The notes: generated by a model from the sequence alone, not told the origin. A DNA stretch of 64,000 nt from Parasulfitobacter algicola (GCF_013315265.1 NZ_JABUFE010000001.1:407001-471000), one strand, 5' to 3'. Shown: positions 29,901-39,259, numbered from the stretch's first letter. Made by a program: numbers and translations.

Positions 29901-30280
29901 AATGAATGAATCGTTTGGATTTTCAGTCCACCCGGCGCCTCGATCGCACGGGCAAACAGTCGGCGCGCCTGACGCAATACATCACTGCTGACATGTCCGT
30001 CGATGCCAAGTTGCTGCAGATCTTTTGACAATTCTGTATCAGGACGCATTGCCCAATTGCCAAGACGCTTGAACAAACGGTTCTGCATCTCGCTTGCAGC
30101 GGCTTTTGTATATGTCAGGCATAAAATGCGTTCCGGTGGCACACCTTGCAATAATAGCCGTGCAACACGGTCGGTTAAGACCCGCGTTTTCCCTGATCCT
30201 GCATTTGCAGCGACCCAGGACGATTGATCCGGTTGTGCCGCTGTCACCTGTCGCTGGGTTGCATCGTCGCGCCTGATCAT
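26918..30280 (-). CDS. addA: Double-strand break repair helicase-nuclease AddA
   Basis: AddA is the helicase-nuclease subunit of AddAB, the RecBCD equivalent that processes double-strand breaks for RecA loading. The 1120-residue product has Walker A NAGSGKTRVL at residues 26-35, RILCLTYTKAAASEMQNRL (motif Ia), HILVDEAQDTSPSQW (Walker B), VVGDPKQSIYSFQGAD, VMTVHGAKGLEAPIVILPD and LYVAMTRAEKWL. A C-terminal PD-(D/E)XK nuclease (GTIDRLIVFDDHVLAVDFKT) follows. The ATG at 30280 overlaps the addB stop by 4 bases; the frame extends further upstream without family resemblance. Confidence 0.96.
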   Translation of the reverse strand: MIRRDDATQRQVTAAQPDQSSWVAANAGSGKTRVLTDRVARLLLQGVPPERILCLTYTKAAASEMQNRLFKRLGNWAMRPDTELSKDLQQLGIDGHVSSDVLRQARRLFARAIEAPGGLKIQTIHSFCASLLRRFPLEAGVSPQFKEVEDRSVQLLRDEIVEEMADNPDTVHLIDGLAALYSGESFEKLLGEIAKYRSLFLAKTTTLERKQQFGLSKHETEQTLFENVFLGDEVTLIQSLVSAMKTGTASEAKTADRLAGFASYDAAGFSILRDVLLTQAGTQRKTFPNKGTQAKIQDSMEDFWALMQRVENAVENQKALAAFHKTEALYAFAQIFLPLYEARKQFRGWLDFDDLIERASRLLNDPTVAQWVLFRLDGGIDHILVDEAQDTSPSQWQVIERLAQEFTSGDGARKDVQRTIFVVGDPKQSIYSFQGADPSGFSRMRHLFQDRLAVVGLPFQSLTLEHSFRSAEPILRLVDKTFEGRDLDNDIYHRAFKSDMPGRVDLWPVIEPQKISDDPRWRDPVDRLNPEHETVILARQVATQIKMLIDTKSTLPDEIESSGRYTQRLIRPGDFLILVQRRNDLFREIIQACKAMDLPIAGADRLKIGAELAVKDIAAVLSFLALPEDDLALACALRSPLFGWSEQQLFDLAHKRTDKYLWRALQNRKDDFAETVNILEALRDGADFLRPYDLIERLLTRFEGRTKLLARLGPEAEDGIDALLDQALSYERTEIPTLTGFLAWLETDEVEIKRQIDNASDLIRVMTVHGAKGLEAPIVILPDCATRHVSFRNELLATNDLVFWTPGATEQPEIIRSQVDEWKIAQQQERLRLLYVAMTRAEKWLIIAGAGKITENVQCWHWLAQQGMEKADAAAHDFGFGQGLRLETGDWSQSQIKGIQKPGPDIPDWPDYFRQRPATIKPAPPTLSPSDLGGAKSLETIIDPDVDDAVLQYGRHVHLLLEHLPTPPQSSWNSLATDILSLDQSPASQSQAQSALIEATTVLTAQHLHHLFAPDTLAEVSITATLPELGNQRIHGTIDRLIVFDDHVLAVDFKTNRVVPTTPETIPLGLMRQMRAYQTALQQIYPDKQIKTAILWTKTAELMVLPHDIVRQTVMLDTVS

Positions 30281-33219
30281 CTGACATCCTTTGGTGTGGG
30301 CGGCATCGTGGCATCCCATTCGCCAAATCGCGATAGTTGATCATAGGGGCTGACGTCCGTATCCTTTTGCATGGAACGGCGCGCCGTGAAGCCTTGGCTT
30401 TCGGTCAGATATGCGGCGACCAAATCATGAAGATCATCCCAAACCTGTTCTATGGTCAATTCTTCCAATGGGGCGGGTATGTTTTTAGGTGTGCCGCCCA
30501 GACCAATAAATTCAGCACCAGCAATGGGCGCAGGCCCGATATCCTTGAAAGCGCCCTGTTCGATCAACGCTGCCTGCAACAGCAGCTGTCGGTCAAAATA
30601 AATCTGTTCTTTGGTGCTGGGCGGTGTTCCGGTTTTATAATCGTAAACATACACACTGCCCGTTGGGGACCTGTCGATACGGTCCGCTTTGGCTGTGATG
30701 GTGAAATCAAGCCCCCTAAGGTCCGCCCGACCGGATTTTTCAAGCGCAACGGGATGCCCAAGAATGCGCCTGACATCTTCGCCATCCAGAAAAATATCTG
30801 AGACACGGATCAGCTTGGCACGCCAAATACGCCGTGATGCGGGCCAAGGGGCCTGTTCCATCAAAACCTGATCAGCAATCGCAATCAAACGGGATTTGGC
30901 CTGTTCACGGGTTTCATCCTGATTATTGGCCACGAACTGTTCAAAGACATCATGCAATATTGTTCCGCGCAAAGGTGCATCAGGTTGGCGATGCAAAGGG
31001 TCCAGCTGTTTCAAACGAAGAACATACTGCGCATAAATGGCATAGGGATCGCGAACCAAGGTTTTAAACCGTGTAACGGATAATTCTTTGGGCCGGGCAG
31101 ATATCGGTGGTCTGGGCGACGGGCGCAGGACAGAGGGTTCTGACGTCTGCGGCATTTCAATGTGTTCGGCCAGCGCAATCCAGTGATCGCCACGTGTACA
31201 CATATCATCCAAGGCTGCTTGTCCGCCTTGCGCATCAAGCCCGCGTAACAGATTGATAATTCGATTAAGCCACCGCGATGGCACTGTTTCTGCTTCGCTG
31301 TCACGAATGGGCCGGGTCAACCAGACTTCTGATGCGCCAACAGCTTGTTGAAAATCATGAGCCAAAAGACCGATTTTACGGTCGGGCAAAAGCAATCCTG
31401 CTTTCTTGCGCAATGCACGATTAAGCCAGGGATCGGGTGTTGGCGCATTGGGCCAGGTGCCTTCGTTCAGGTTGGCAATAATTGTTAAATCCGCCCCCTG
31501 AACGCGGGCTTCAAGTGTGCCCCAGATCAGGATTTTTGGATGGGGCTTTTCAGCATTCCGAACCTCGACCTGATTTAAGACCCCGAATAAAAGCGCGTTA
31601 TAGTCAAATACGGAAAGATCCCCGGCAAAAGCAGCTTCTTCCTGAAAATTCTGAATGACTTTCGCCGCTTCAACACCAGCATCATTGATCCATAGCTTGC
31701 CGTTTGTATCGCCATCTGGACCCCGTGCCAGACGATCGGCCAGATCAAGATGGGCGCGAATGATTGTTTCAAGATGACCATCTTTGATCACGTTCAGCGC
31801 TGTAAGGAATCTGCCAATCCATTCGGCCCAAACAAGCCTGCCGTCATCTTCGCTTTGCAAACTGGCCCAATGGATCATGGTATCGGCCGATGGAAATGGT
31901 GGACCATGGCGCCGCAGCCATAATTCCAACTCGCGCGTCCAAAGCAGATGTGGCCCACGTGTTTTGCCACCGGTATTGCAGATCGGATCCTTTAATAGTG
32001 CCAGCAGTGCTTTGGATGTCATGGTTTTCTGAAAAAGACCTGCGATCTGAAGAAGAAACCGACCGGGTGATGATTGTGTCAATGGGACGCCCGCGCTGTC
32101 ATCTGGTATAATGCGCCACCGATCCAAAGCAGCCGTGACCTGTCGCGCCAACTGACGGTCAGGCGTGATCAGGGCGGCGGTTTGTCCGGTTTCCGCAGCA
32201 TGTCGCAAGCGCAATGCAATGGCCAAGGCCTCAATCCGGGGGGATGGGGCCTGGACCAGCGTCACATCTTGCATCGCAGAGACAAGATTGCCAAGTTTCG
32301 GACCATCGGTCAGCCATTGATCAGTAACGGGTGCAGGACGCAGCGCGAGAGAGACAAAGCGATTGCGATCCTGGTTTGGTGGCGCAGTATTATGCCATTC
32401 CGCAACTTGTTTTGCAGTCATGTCCAGTTTGGACAAAAGCGCCTGAAACCGGTATTGCGGGTGATCTTCCAATCCGTCAGCGCTGTCGATTTTAGACCAA
32501 ACTTCAGCAGGTTGATGAAAATCAAAGCCAGGTAGGATCACAGCACCTTGTGGCAGTTTTGCGACTGCCTGCATCAGCAATGCAGTTGCTCCCCGCGACC
32601 CGGTTGAGCCCGCAATTAAAACAGGATTTTCGGGCGGTTCGGCATCCCAGCGGCTTACCATATTGTTGATGATCAGTCTTTGTCTGGCTTCCTGATCTGG
32701 TTGAGCGTCTTTTTCAAAATAGCGCTGCACGATGCGAATGAATTCTAGTGCACGTTGCCAATGGCCGGACTGATCACTAACGTCTAATGACTTGATCACA
32801 TCGGGCGTCACGCCTTCGCCCTGCATTTCATCCATCAAATCCGCCAGGCTGTCGGCTAAATCGTACAAAGCTGTGCGCGGGGCCAGATCGGGTTGTTGTT
32901 CAAGCAGTTGTCCGATTAGCTGCGTCAGCTCAAGTCGTCTTCGTAATTTGGGCGTTGCAGGCGGAATGTCATTCTGAATAACCGTTCCGCCGATATCTGA
33001 CACCAGTTTGATCTGCGGTAATAGGCATGGCGGCCCGGCATCAAACAATTTACGCAATCGGCGCTGCATCCGGCGGGTGTTCACGTAAATCTGCACACGC
33101 GCCATGGCTTCGGGGGGGTGGTAATGTAAGCGGGTGTTCAAACCTGCAATCAAAGCGGCTGCAAAATCAACACCGGGTGATAGTCCGAATATGCGGGGCG
33201 TATCAGCAGGATCAAACAT
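30277..33219 (-). CDS. addB: Double-strand break repair protein AddB
   Basis: AddB is the second subunit of AddAB and contributes a nuclease domain and Chi-type recognition. The 980-residue protein has the alphaproteobacterial AddB start (DTPRIFGLSPGVDFAAALIAGL), an inactivated helicase-like core (VLIAGSTGSRGATALLMQAV, LTIIANLNEGTWPNAPTPDPWLNRALRKKAGL) and a C-terminal PD-(D/E)XK nuclease near residue 860 (KADRIDRSPTGSVYVYDYKTG). The ATG at 33219 overlaps the murU stop by 8 bases. It is coupled to addA. Confidence 0.95.
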   Translation of the reverse strand: MFDPADTPRIFGLSPGVDFAAALIAGLNTRLHYHPPEAMARVQIYVNTRRMQRRLRKLFDAGPPCLLPQIKLVSDIGGTVIQNDIPPATPKLRRRLELTQLIGQLLEQQPDLAPRTALYDLADSLADLMDEMQGEGVTPDVIKSLDVSDQSGHWQRALEFIRIVQRYFEKDAQPDQEARQRLIINNMVSRWDAEPPENPVLIAGSTGSRGATALLMQAVAKLPQGAVILPGFDFHQPAEVWSKIDSADGLEDHPQYRFQALLSKLDMTAKQVAEWHNTAPPNQDRNRFVSLALRPAPVTDQWLTDGPKLGNLVSAMQDVTLVQAPSPRIEALAIALRLRHAAETGQTAALITPDRQLARQVTAALDRWRIIPDDSAGVPLTQSSPGRFLLQIAGLFQKTMTSKALLALLKDPICNTGGKTRGPHLLWTRELELWLRRHGPPFPSADTMIHWASLQSEDDGRLVWAEWIGRFLTALNVIKDGHLETIIRAHLDLADRLARGPDGDTNGKLWINDAGVEAAKVIQNFQEEAAFAGDLSVFDYNALLFGVLNQVEVRNAEKPHPKILIWGTLEARVQGADLTIIANLNEGTWPNAPTPDPWLNRALRKKAGLLLPDRKIGLLAHDFQQAVGASEVWLTRPIRDSEAETVPSRWLNRIINLLRGLDAQGGQAALDDMCTRGDHWIALAEHIEMPQTSEPSVLRPSPRPPISARPKELSVTRFKTLVRDPYAIYAQYVLRLKQLDPLHRQPDAPLRGTILHDVFEQFVANNQDETREQAKSRLIAIADQVLMEQAPWPASRRIWRAKLIRVSDIFLDGEDVRRILGHPVALEKSGRADLRGLDFTITAKADRIDRSPTGSVYVYDYKTGTPPSTKEQIYFDRQLLLQAALIEQGAFKDIGPAPIAGAEFIGLGGTPKNIPAPLEELTIEQVWDDLHDLVAAYLTESQGFTARRSMQKDTDVSPYDQLSRFGEWDATMPPTPKDVR

Positions 33220-33895
33220 CAAGCAGCATCGCTTCGGCCAACTTTATACCTTCAGGATGACCAACATCGCACCACCGGCCGGGGTATGTGGTTCCAAAAA
33301 GACGGCCATGTTTGGCAATTTCATTCCAGACAACGTTTAGCGAAAAGACATCATTCTGAATGTCCTGAACCGCTTTGGTTTTTATGATTTGCACGCCAGT
33401 ATAAGTCAAATCACCACCGCGGGTCAGTTGGCCGGACGAGTTTAATGCAAAATCGCCATTTCCACTATGACCATGCGCATTTGACTGGGGCACAAGCAGC
33501 AATAAAGCGTCCATATCTTTTGGTTGCCATTGATCCATCAAGATCGTTAACGCATTCGGCCCGCGCCAAACGGCATCGGTGTTCATTGTAAAGACGTCCT
33601 GGCCCGACATAAGGGGAAGGGCGTGTTTCAGTCCGCCGCCGGTTTCTAGAATTTCAGGTTCAAAGGATAGCCTGACATCCTTGTCCTGCAGATGGGAACG
33701 AAGAATATCAGGCAGGTAATGCAGGTTCGCAACAATGGTGTCTATTTTGGCATCTTTGACGATCTTCAAGGTGTGATCAATCAATGGCTTACCCGCCACT
33801 GGGATCATTGGTTTTGGCTGATGTGCTGTCAGCGATCCCATTCGCGTGCCAAACCCGGCCGCAAACAGCATTATAGATTTGGGATTGTCGCGCAT
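33212..33895 (-). CDS. murU: N-acetylmuramate-1-phosphate uridylyltransferase (MurU-like)
   Basis: MurU converts MurNAc-1-phosphate to UDP-MurNAc in the peptidoglycan recycling bypass. The 227-residue protein has the sugar-nucleotidyltransferase signature MLFAAGFGTRMGSLT with KPMIPVAGKPLIDH, then ETGGGLKHALPL and VFTMNTDAVWRG with the metal-binding Asp, and ends with GRWCDVGHPEG. The ATG at 33895 gives MRDNPKSIMLF; it overlaps amgK by 25 bases. The pairing with amgK directly upstream is what makes MurU more likely than another nucleotidyltransferase. Confidence 0.88.
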   Translation of the reverse strand: MRDNPKSIMLFAAGFGTRMGSLTAHQPKPMIPVAGKPLIDHTLKIVKDAKIDTIVANLHYLPDILRSHLQDKDVRLSFEPEILETGGGLKHALPLMSGQDVFTMNTDAVWRGPNALTILMDQWQPKDMDALLLLVPQSNAHGHSGNGDFALNSSGQLTRGGDLTYTGVQIIKTKAVQDIQNDVFSLNVVWNEIAKHGRLFGTTYPGRWCDVGHPEGIKLAEAMLLDV

Positions 33896-34890
33896 TTGTC
33901 TTTCAGCATTTGAAGCCGATCCGGTGTTGGAGGTGGCAAAAGACGATCCACGTAGTCTTTCAGTTTGGCATTGATCAGATCGGCCTGAAGATAGTTCCAA
34001 ACCCGAGGGATAAAATCGACATAATGTGGTTTGCCGAAATGCATGGAAAGTCGCGCAAAGACGCCCAGAATTCGCAAGTTTCGCTGGGCGCCCATCATTG
34101 CGATTGCTTTATGAAAAGTGTCAGAATCCTGGTCGGTACTATCCACATATCGTGTGATCATCCGTTGGGCCAGTCCGGTATCGACATCGCGGCGTGCATC
34201 TTGCAAAAGCGACACCAGATCGTACGCTGGATGACCCATCATCGCATCTTGAAAATCCAGCAATCCAACACGGGCAACATCAGATCTATACGGCAACCAG
34301 ATCAGGTTTTCGGCGTGATAATCGCGTTGGATCAGAACTTTTGAATAGGGCTCAAGATCGTCCAAAGTAAGTTTGATCAGATTATGAAAATCTTCCCTGT
34401 CAGATGTGGTGACCGGTTGACCGACACCCATTGCGTACCAGTCAAGCGACAGACATGCCATGTCAGCCATAATCTGAGGATCGTAAATCGCCAAACCATC
34501 GGGTGGATCGTGGCGATGCGATGCGATCAGGACGTCGATTGCATATTCATAAAGCGGCTCTTCCAATTTTGGATCTTGCAAAACGACTTTGGCATAAAGT
34601 GCATCCCCCAAATCCTCCAGAATAAGTAAGCCCTGGTTCATGTTTTTTGCAAAGATGGCAGGCGCGCTTAGGCCGATACCTTTCAGATATTGTGCGATGG
34701 CTATGAAAGACTGGATGCTTTCGCCTTTTGTGGGATCTGCATCCATCAAAACGGCTGTATTGCCCGTTTCAGCATCAGTTAAACGGTCATACCGTCGATT
34801 TGACGCATCGCCCGCCAACGGCGTAATCTTCGCATCTTTCCAATCAGTATTGGCCAGAAATTCCAGAATTTGATCTTTTCGGTCACTCAC
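33871..34890 (-). CDS. amgK: N-acetylmuramate/N-acetylglucosamine kinase AmgK
   Basis: AmgK phosphorylates MurNAc and GlcNAc at the anomeric carbon and feeds MurU in the recycling pathway that bypasses de novo UDP-MurNAc synthesis. The 339-residue APH-fold protein has PLAGDASNRRYDRL, TAVLMDADPTKGES, LLILEDLGDALYAKVV, the catalytic loop LIQRDYHAENLIWLP and VGLLDFQDAMMGHPAYDLVSLLQDARRD. It overlaps tsaE by 8 bases and murU by 25 bases. Confidence 0.9.
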   Translation of the reverse strand: MSDRKDQILEFLANTDWKDAKITPLAGDASNRRYDRLTDAETGNTAVLMDADPTKGESIQSFIAIAQYLKGIGLSAPAIFAKNMNQGLLILEDLGDALYAKVVLQDPKLEEPLYEYAIDVLIASHRHDPPDGLAIYDPQIMADMACLSLDWYAMGVGQPVTTSDREDFHNLIKLTLDDLEPYSKVLIQRDYHAENLIWLPYRSDVARVGLLDFQDAMMGHPAYDLVSLLQDARRDVDTGLAQRMITRYVDSTDQDSDTFHKAIAMMGAQRNLRILGVFARLSMHFGKPHYVDFIPRVWNYLQADLINAKLKDYVDRLLPPPTPDRLQMLKDKCATIPNL

Positions 34891-35353
34891 TCAACTGCTC
34901 CAACATAGGCTGCCATTTTGGGTCTTTTGTACCAACTGTGATGGTATGCCGCCCATTTTCCAAAGCCTTGAGTTCCAGTATTAGCGCATTTTTCGGGGCA
35001 AAGTCACCCAAACGATCTGGCCATTCAATCAGACATAGTGCGGTCTCTAATGCCTCTTCCAAACCCAATTCGAAAACATCGTCCGGATGGGTCAAGCGAT
35101 ACAGATCGCAATGCCAGATATCAAAGCGACCTGTGGTATATGTCTGAACAAGGGTAAAGGTGGGTGATGGGACATCTTCGGTCGTCCCTAACAGATGATG
35201 GATCAAGGCCCGCGCAAAGAAGGTTTTGCCAGCCCCGATATGACCGTTGAGCAAAACTGTATCACCTGCCCGTAAAAAAGGTGCAATTCGTTGCGCCAAT
35301 GTCCGGGTCGCGGCCTCATCGGCCATGGTTAGCGTGACAGAAGTTCGGGTCAT
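34883..35353 (-). CDS. tsaE: tRNA threonylcarbamoyladenosine biosynthesis ATPase TsaE
   Basis: TsaE is the ATPase of the TsaBDE complex that makes t6A37 in tRNAs reading ANN codons. The 156-residue product contains the P-loop NGHIGAGKTFFARALI (about residues 37-52), VPSPTFTLVQTY, FDIWHCDLYRL and IEWPDRLG, all characteristic. It lies between the PAS protein gene (51-bp gap) and amgK (8-base overlap). Confidence 0.95.
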   Translation of the reverse strand: MTRTSVTLTMADEAATRTLAQRIAPFLRAGDTVLLNGHIGAGKTFFARALIHHLLGTTEDVPSPTFTLVQTYTTGRFDIWHCDLYRLTHPDDVFELGLEEALETALCLIEWPDRLGDFAPKNALILELKALENGRHTITVGTKDPKWQPMLEQLSE

Positions 35354-35403
35354 TGCGCGACATTACCGATGGCAGATCGCGTCGCAAGCGGAATAAATGT
35401 GAT

Positions 35404-36984
35404 TTAAAGGGCGATACTTTGCTTTGGTGTAAAATGGGCTTGTGTTTCAGTAAAACCCACCAATGTTGCACCCCCCTGTATCGGTTCAAGCCGGCATTTC
35501 AAAACAGGCCCGGTATTCAAGGCAAGTTCCATCGATAGTGCGGATCTATTGCCAGTTTGACTGATAAAGGCGCGGATGTTTAGCAGATTTTCTGATGGTT
35601 TAAGCATCGCTTCCCAATGGGCAAGGGCCTCTTGTGCGTTCACCTCGACCACCGGTCGTTCGGTTTCTAGCGCCCATAATTTTTTGTAAGCTTGATTTGA
35701 CAGGGCAACCATGCCGTTTGAGGCAAATACAATGATCGCTTCGCCCATACTGTCAATCACGGCTTGTCCTTGATCCAGCTGTGATCTGAAACGACGGGTC
35801 AACGACACTTCGGCGCTGATGTCTTCAAACAAAAAGGCGACACCGCCACCTGGATGCGGTCTGCCTGTGACGCGATATGTCAGCCCTGACGGTAAATTCC
35901 AGATTTCGGCATATGTCCCGTCAATAGCGGCGGCTTCCAGGTCTGATATCTGTTGCTGCCAGCTGCGATAGTCTTTTGGTTCAGGCACCATTTGTTTTTC
36001 CCGAAGTTTGTCGAGAAACGCAAAAAGCGTTGGCCGTATACTTAGAAATTCCGCCGAAAGGCCAACCAGATTTAAAAGTGCCGGATTAAACAGAACCAAC
36101 TGGCGTTTTTGATTGAAAATTGCCAAACCGGTGGGCAATTGCGCGAAAGTCTTACTAAGAGTCTGCACGAAATCTCGCAAGGACTGTTCGGCGCGGATCG
36201 TAGCATCAATGCCTGTTGCGCTGAATAGCATTTGGTCGCCATGACGAAAGCTTTCGATTTCAAACCAATTAAGTGTCTCATTGTTTGATTTTTGTAATGA
36301 CGCACGCCAAACGCGCCGACCATCATCTTCCAAAAGTGCCGGAAGCGTTTCAAACAAAGATTTAATGGGCCAGTTGCCAGCGGTACTTGGTTCAGAATGT
36401 TCGATGGCAAGGTCAGTATATGCCTTATTAGCCCAGGTTATATTTTGTTCATCATCTTGTTTCCACATCAGATAGGGAACGGAATTAACTACGGATCGCA
36501 GTATGCCAAGTTCATCTGTCATCGCATTGACGCTGGGGCCGTCCATCAAGCTGCGTTCATCATGTGAGACGGATTGTATGATAGAGACACGCGCCAAATT
36601 ATCCCACCATTCAATATCAACCCAACTGTCGTCATTTTCGTCAGCCGCAACGATTTTTATTTTGCCTTTTTCGAAAAGCGCTGCTGCATCCTGGCTTATG
36701 GTGGGAAACCTTGGTGACAAAAGCGCAATCAACTTATCCCAGTCTGATCTGCCAGTTTCAGACTCAGCCGTTTGAAGCAGTTTTCGTGCAGGTGGGGTGG
36801 CATCGATCAGCTGATCTTCATCAAATACAAAAACAATATCCTGATCAGCGCCGTTAATAATAGCACGTGCTGACGCGGTTTTGCGTGGATAAAAAACCGA
36901 GATCGCCCAAAGCACAGAAAAGGCAATTACAAAAGAAAGACCTGCAAGGGCAGCAATTTCAGCAATGTTCAAGTCGGTCAACAC
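35404..36984 (-). CDS. Membrane-anchored multi-PAS protein, DivL-like without kinase domain
   Basis: A 526-residue protein with one N-terminal membrane helix (about residues 9-31) and three PAS-like segments beginning near residues 165 (VVNSVPYLMWKQDD), 282 (FAQLPTGLAIFNQKRQLVLFN) and 413 (VIDSMGEAIIVFASNGMVALSN). After the third there is only a short C-terminal tail: I find no H-box and no HATPase N, G1 or G2 motifs. Position directly upstream of tsaE-amgK-murU-addBA corresponds, from memory, to divL of Caulobacter, a pseudokinase controlling CckA. A kinase-less DivL counterpart is therefore my inference; a generic PAS sensor is the alternative. Confidence 0.7.
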   Translation of the reverse strand: MLTDLNIAEIAALAGLSFVIAFSVLWAISVFYPRKTASARAIINGADQDIVFVFDEDQLIDATPPARKLLQTAESETGRSDWDKLIALLSPRFPTISQDAAALFEKGKIKIVAADENDDSWVDIEWWDNLARVSIIQSVSHDERSLMDGPSVNAMTDELGILRSVVNSVPYLMWKQDDEQNITWANKAYTDLAIEHSEPSTAGNWPIKSLFETLPALLEDDGRRVWRASLQKSNNETLNWFEIESFRHGDQMLFSATGIDATIRAEQSLRDFVQTLSKTFAQLPTGLAIFNQKRQLVLFNPALLNLVGLSAEFLSIRPTLFAFLDKLREKQMVPEPKDYRSWQQQISDLEAAAIDGTYAEIWNLPSGLTYRVTGRPHPGGGVAFLFEDISAEVSLTRRFRSQLDQGQAVIDSMGEAIIVFASNGMVALSNQAYKKLWALETERPVVEVNAQEALAHWEAMLKPSENLLNIRAFISQTGNRSALSMELALNTGPVLKCRLEPIQGGATLVGFTETQAHFTPKQSIAL

Positions 36985-37068
36985 GCAGGTCGTCCTTTAT
37001 GTGATGGCCCTAGCTGGCGTAGATTCCATAACAATAGTTAATCTATGGTTAACTATTCTAAACAAGAC

Positions 37069-38463
37069 CTATATTTCGATCTTCTTATTCAGGCCCAATG
37101 GTACCTTGCTGCTGTCTGCCGCTTCGATTTTATCACGGCGCCAGCGCACTTCGACAATAGCGCCGCGTTGTTCGGGCAATTCCTGATCAATAACAAATGG
37201 GTCTGTGCCATTGGCGAAATTCAGAACCGCACCAGATCGTTCCAAAAGGGTTTTGGCAATGAACAAACCCAGACCCATTCCTTCGTAACCGGGCCGTTCA
37301 GCTTGATCACCACTTGACCGACGTCGCCGCATGAACGGATCACCCAGACGGCCAATCACATGGGGCGGATAGCCCGTACCATCATCCGAGATCCGCAAAA
37401 TCACGTCGTCATCTGACCAATGCGCGCTGATCCATACCTTGCTGTCGGAAAAATCAACGGCGTTTTGCACAAGGTTACGGATACCGTGAATAATCTCGGG
37501 GCGTCGCAGGATAATCGGCTGCTTTGTTTCACCATTCTCTATAGGAGAGATGCTGAAATTAATATTTTTGCCCCGCTCCAGATGCGGATCAGCAGATTCG
37601 CGGATAACAGTGGACAACGGCGCAGACCTTAGATGCAGATCGTCTTTGCCCACCTGCCCCATGGATCGCAATATATCACGACATCGATCGGCTTGATCGC
37701 GGATCAGCCTGGCATCATCAAACAGATCCACATCGCCGCTTAACTCATCCATCAGTTCGGCGCTGACCAGCTTGATCGTTGCAAGTGGTGTACCCAACTC
37801 ATGCGCTGTTGCTGCGATAACGCCGCCCAGATCAGTCAGCTTTTGTTCCCGGGCCAAAGCCATTTGGGTTGCTAAAAGCGCCTTGGACATTGTGTGCATT
37901 TCCATTGTGACCCGGCGTGCATAAAACGCCAGAAAGACAAGACCGATGACCAATGCGCACCAGAAACCAAACAGGAAAATGTCAGGAATTCGCAAGATCA
38001 TACCGTCTTCGGTGCGCAATGGGATGTAAAAAACGGTTAAAGCGGTTACCAGGCACAGCGCAACGACACCCAGAATAAATGTTGACCGTAATTGCAAAAC
38101 AGTTGCCGAGATTGTGACGGGCGCCAAGATCAGAACTGCAAACGGATTATTCAGACCGCCTGTTAAAAACAATAAGAACGACAGCTGGCAGACGTCGAAC
38201 AAGATCATCAAGGTTGCTTCGCCTTCGGCTAGGCGTTTGTTTTCGGGAAAAACAAAGGTTGAAATCAGATTGGCAATAATGGATGCGCCAACTGCCAGAT
38301 AACACCAGCCAAGTTCAAGCTGCAGGTTATACAGATGTTGCGCGACATTGATCGCGATGATCTGTCCCAAAATGGCGGACCACCGCAAAAGGATCAATGT
38401 CCGCAAGCGGATCCAGTCGCTGCCGGCTTCGGGTTCAAAAAGTCCGGTACTGGTGTCTGACAT
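37069..38463 (-). CDS. regB: Redox sensor histidine kinase RegB/PrrB
   Basis: RegB senses the redox state of the quinone pool and a reactive cysteine, and phosphorylates RegA to control respiration, carbon and nitrogen fixation and, where present, photosynthesis genes. The 464-residue protein has six hydrophobic segments in the first 190 residues. The quinone-sensing loop is GGLNNPF, the H-box TAHELGTPLATIK has its His near 221, the redox box DQADRCRDI has Cys near 259, and the ATPase motifs NLVQNAVDFS, DDGTGYP and GMGLGLFIAKTLLER are present. It is divergent from senC-regA. Confidence 0.95.
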   Translation of the reverse strand: MSDTSTGLFEPEAGSDWIRLRTLILLRWSAILGQIIAINVAQHLYNLQLELGWCYLAVGASIIANLISTFVFPENKRLAEGEATLMILFDVCQLSFLLFLTGGLNNPFAVLILAPVTISATVLQLRSTFILGVVALCLVTALTVFYIPLRTEDGMILRIPDIFLFGFWCALVIGLVFLAFYARRVTMEMHTMSKALLATQMALAREQKLTDLGGVIAATAHELGTPLATIKLVSAELMDELSGDVDLFDDARLIRDQADRCRDILRSMGQVGKDDLHLRSAPLSTVIRESADPHLERGKNINFSISPIENGETKQPIILRRPEIIHGIRNLVQNAVDFSDSKVWISAHWSDDDVILRISDDGTGYPPHVIGRLGDPFMRRRRSSGDQAERPGYEGMGLGLFIAKTLLERSGAVLNFANGTDPFVIDQELPEQRGAIVEVRWRRDKIEAADSSKVPLGLNKKIEI

Positions 38464-38559
38464 AAAACTGCCTATATCTGCGGTGCGGTAAGATGTGCCA
38501 TTGTTAGTCTGTCATGGATCGCGCATCAATCGCACCATATTCGCAGAAGGAAACATAAT

Positions 38560-39183
38560 ATGTCCAAAGGCTTTGCTGTCGCAGCTACTGTCAGTGTCGC
38601 TGCATTGGTTGCGGGTGCTGTGTTGTTGACGACCGTTATGGCACCGGCCGACAGGTTTGCAGATTGCCGCACATCAGTGGTTGCAGGCGGTCCCAGTTCA
38701 ATTGGCGGGCCATTTTCGCTGATCAATCAAGACAGTCAGCCCGTTACAGATCAGGACATCATCACTGAACCGACGCTTATTTATTTTGGCTATACCTTCT
38801 GCCCCGATGTCTGCCCACTTGATCTAGCCCGGAATGTCGAAGCAATTGACATATTGGAAACAGAACAGGGCAAAATCGTGAAACCTGTCTTTATCTCAAT
38901 TGATCCAGAACGGGATACACCCGAAGTGGTTGGCGATTTTGCGGCCAACCATCATCCCCGTATGGTTGGATTGACCGGATCAGAGGAACAAGTGGCGGCC
39001 GCTTCAAAAACCTTCAAAACATTTTACCAAAGACAGGATGATGACCCGGATTATTATCTGATCAATCACTCAACACTCAGCTATCTGGTTTTTCCCGAAG
39101 ACGGATTTGTCCAGCATTTTGATCGCACATTACGCCCGGACCAAATGGCGCAACAACTGTCTTGCTTTTTAGATGCTGCCTGA
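38560..39183 (+). CDS. senC: SCO1/SenC/PrrC copper chaperone
   Basis: SenC/PrrC is a membrane-anchored thioredoxin-fold copper chaperone needed for cytochrome oxidase assembly and linked to RegB signalling. The 207-residue protein has one N-terminal anchor (residues 5-29), GPFSLINQDSQPVTDQDI, and the copper-binding FGYTFCPDVC (Cys near residues 81 and 85). ISIDPERDTPEVV follows, and the ligand His is in LINHSTLSYLV (near 169). It lies between regB (divergent) and regA (76-bp gap). Confidence 0.95.
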   Translation: MSKGFAVAATVSVAALVAGAVLLTTVMAPADRFADCRTSVVAGGPSSIGGPFSLINQDSQPVTDQDIITEPTLIYFGYTFCPDVCPLDLARNVEAIDILETEQGKIVKPVFISIDPERDTPEVVGDFAANHHPRMVGLTGSEEQVAAASKTFKTFYQRQDDDPDYYLINHSTLSYLVFPEDGFVQHFDRTLRPDQMAQQLSCFLDAA

Positions 39184-39259
39184 GCTGAGTTCGGGTAAAA
39201 TGCTCTGGTCGCGACGGCCAACCGCACTATATCTATACTGAAATTCAGGATAGACAGCG

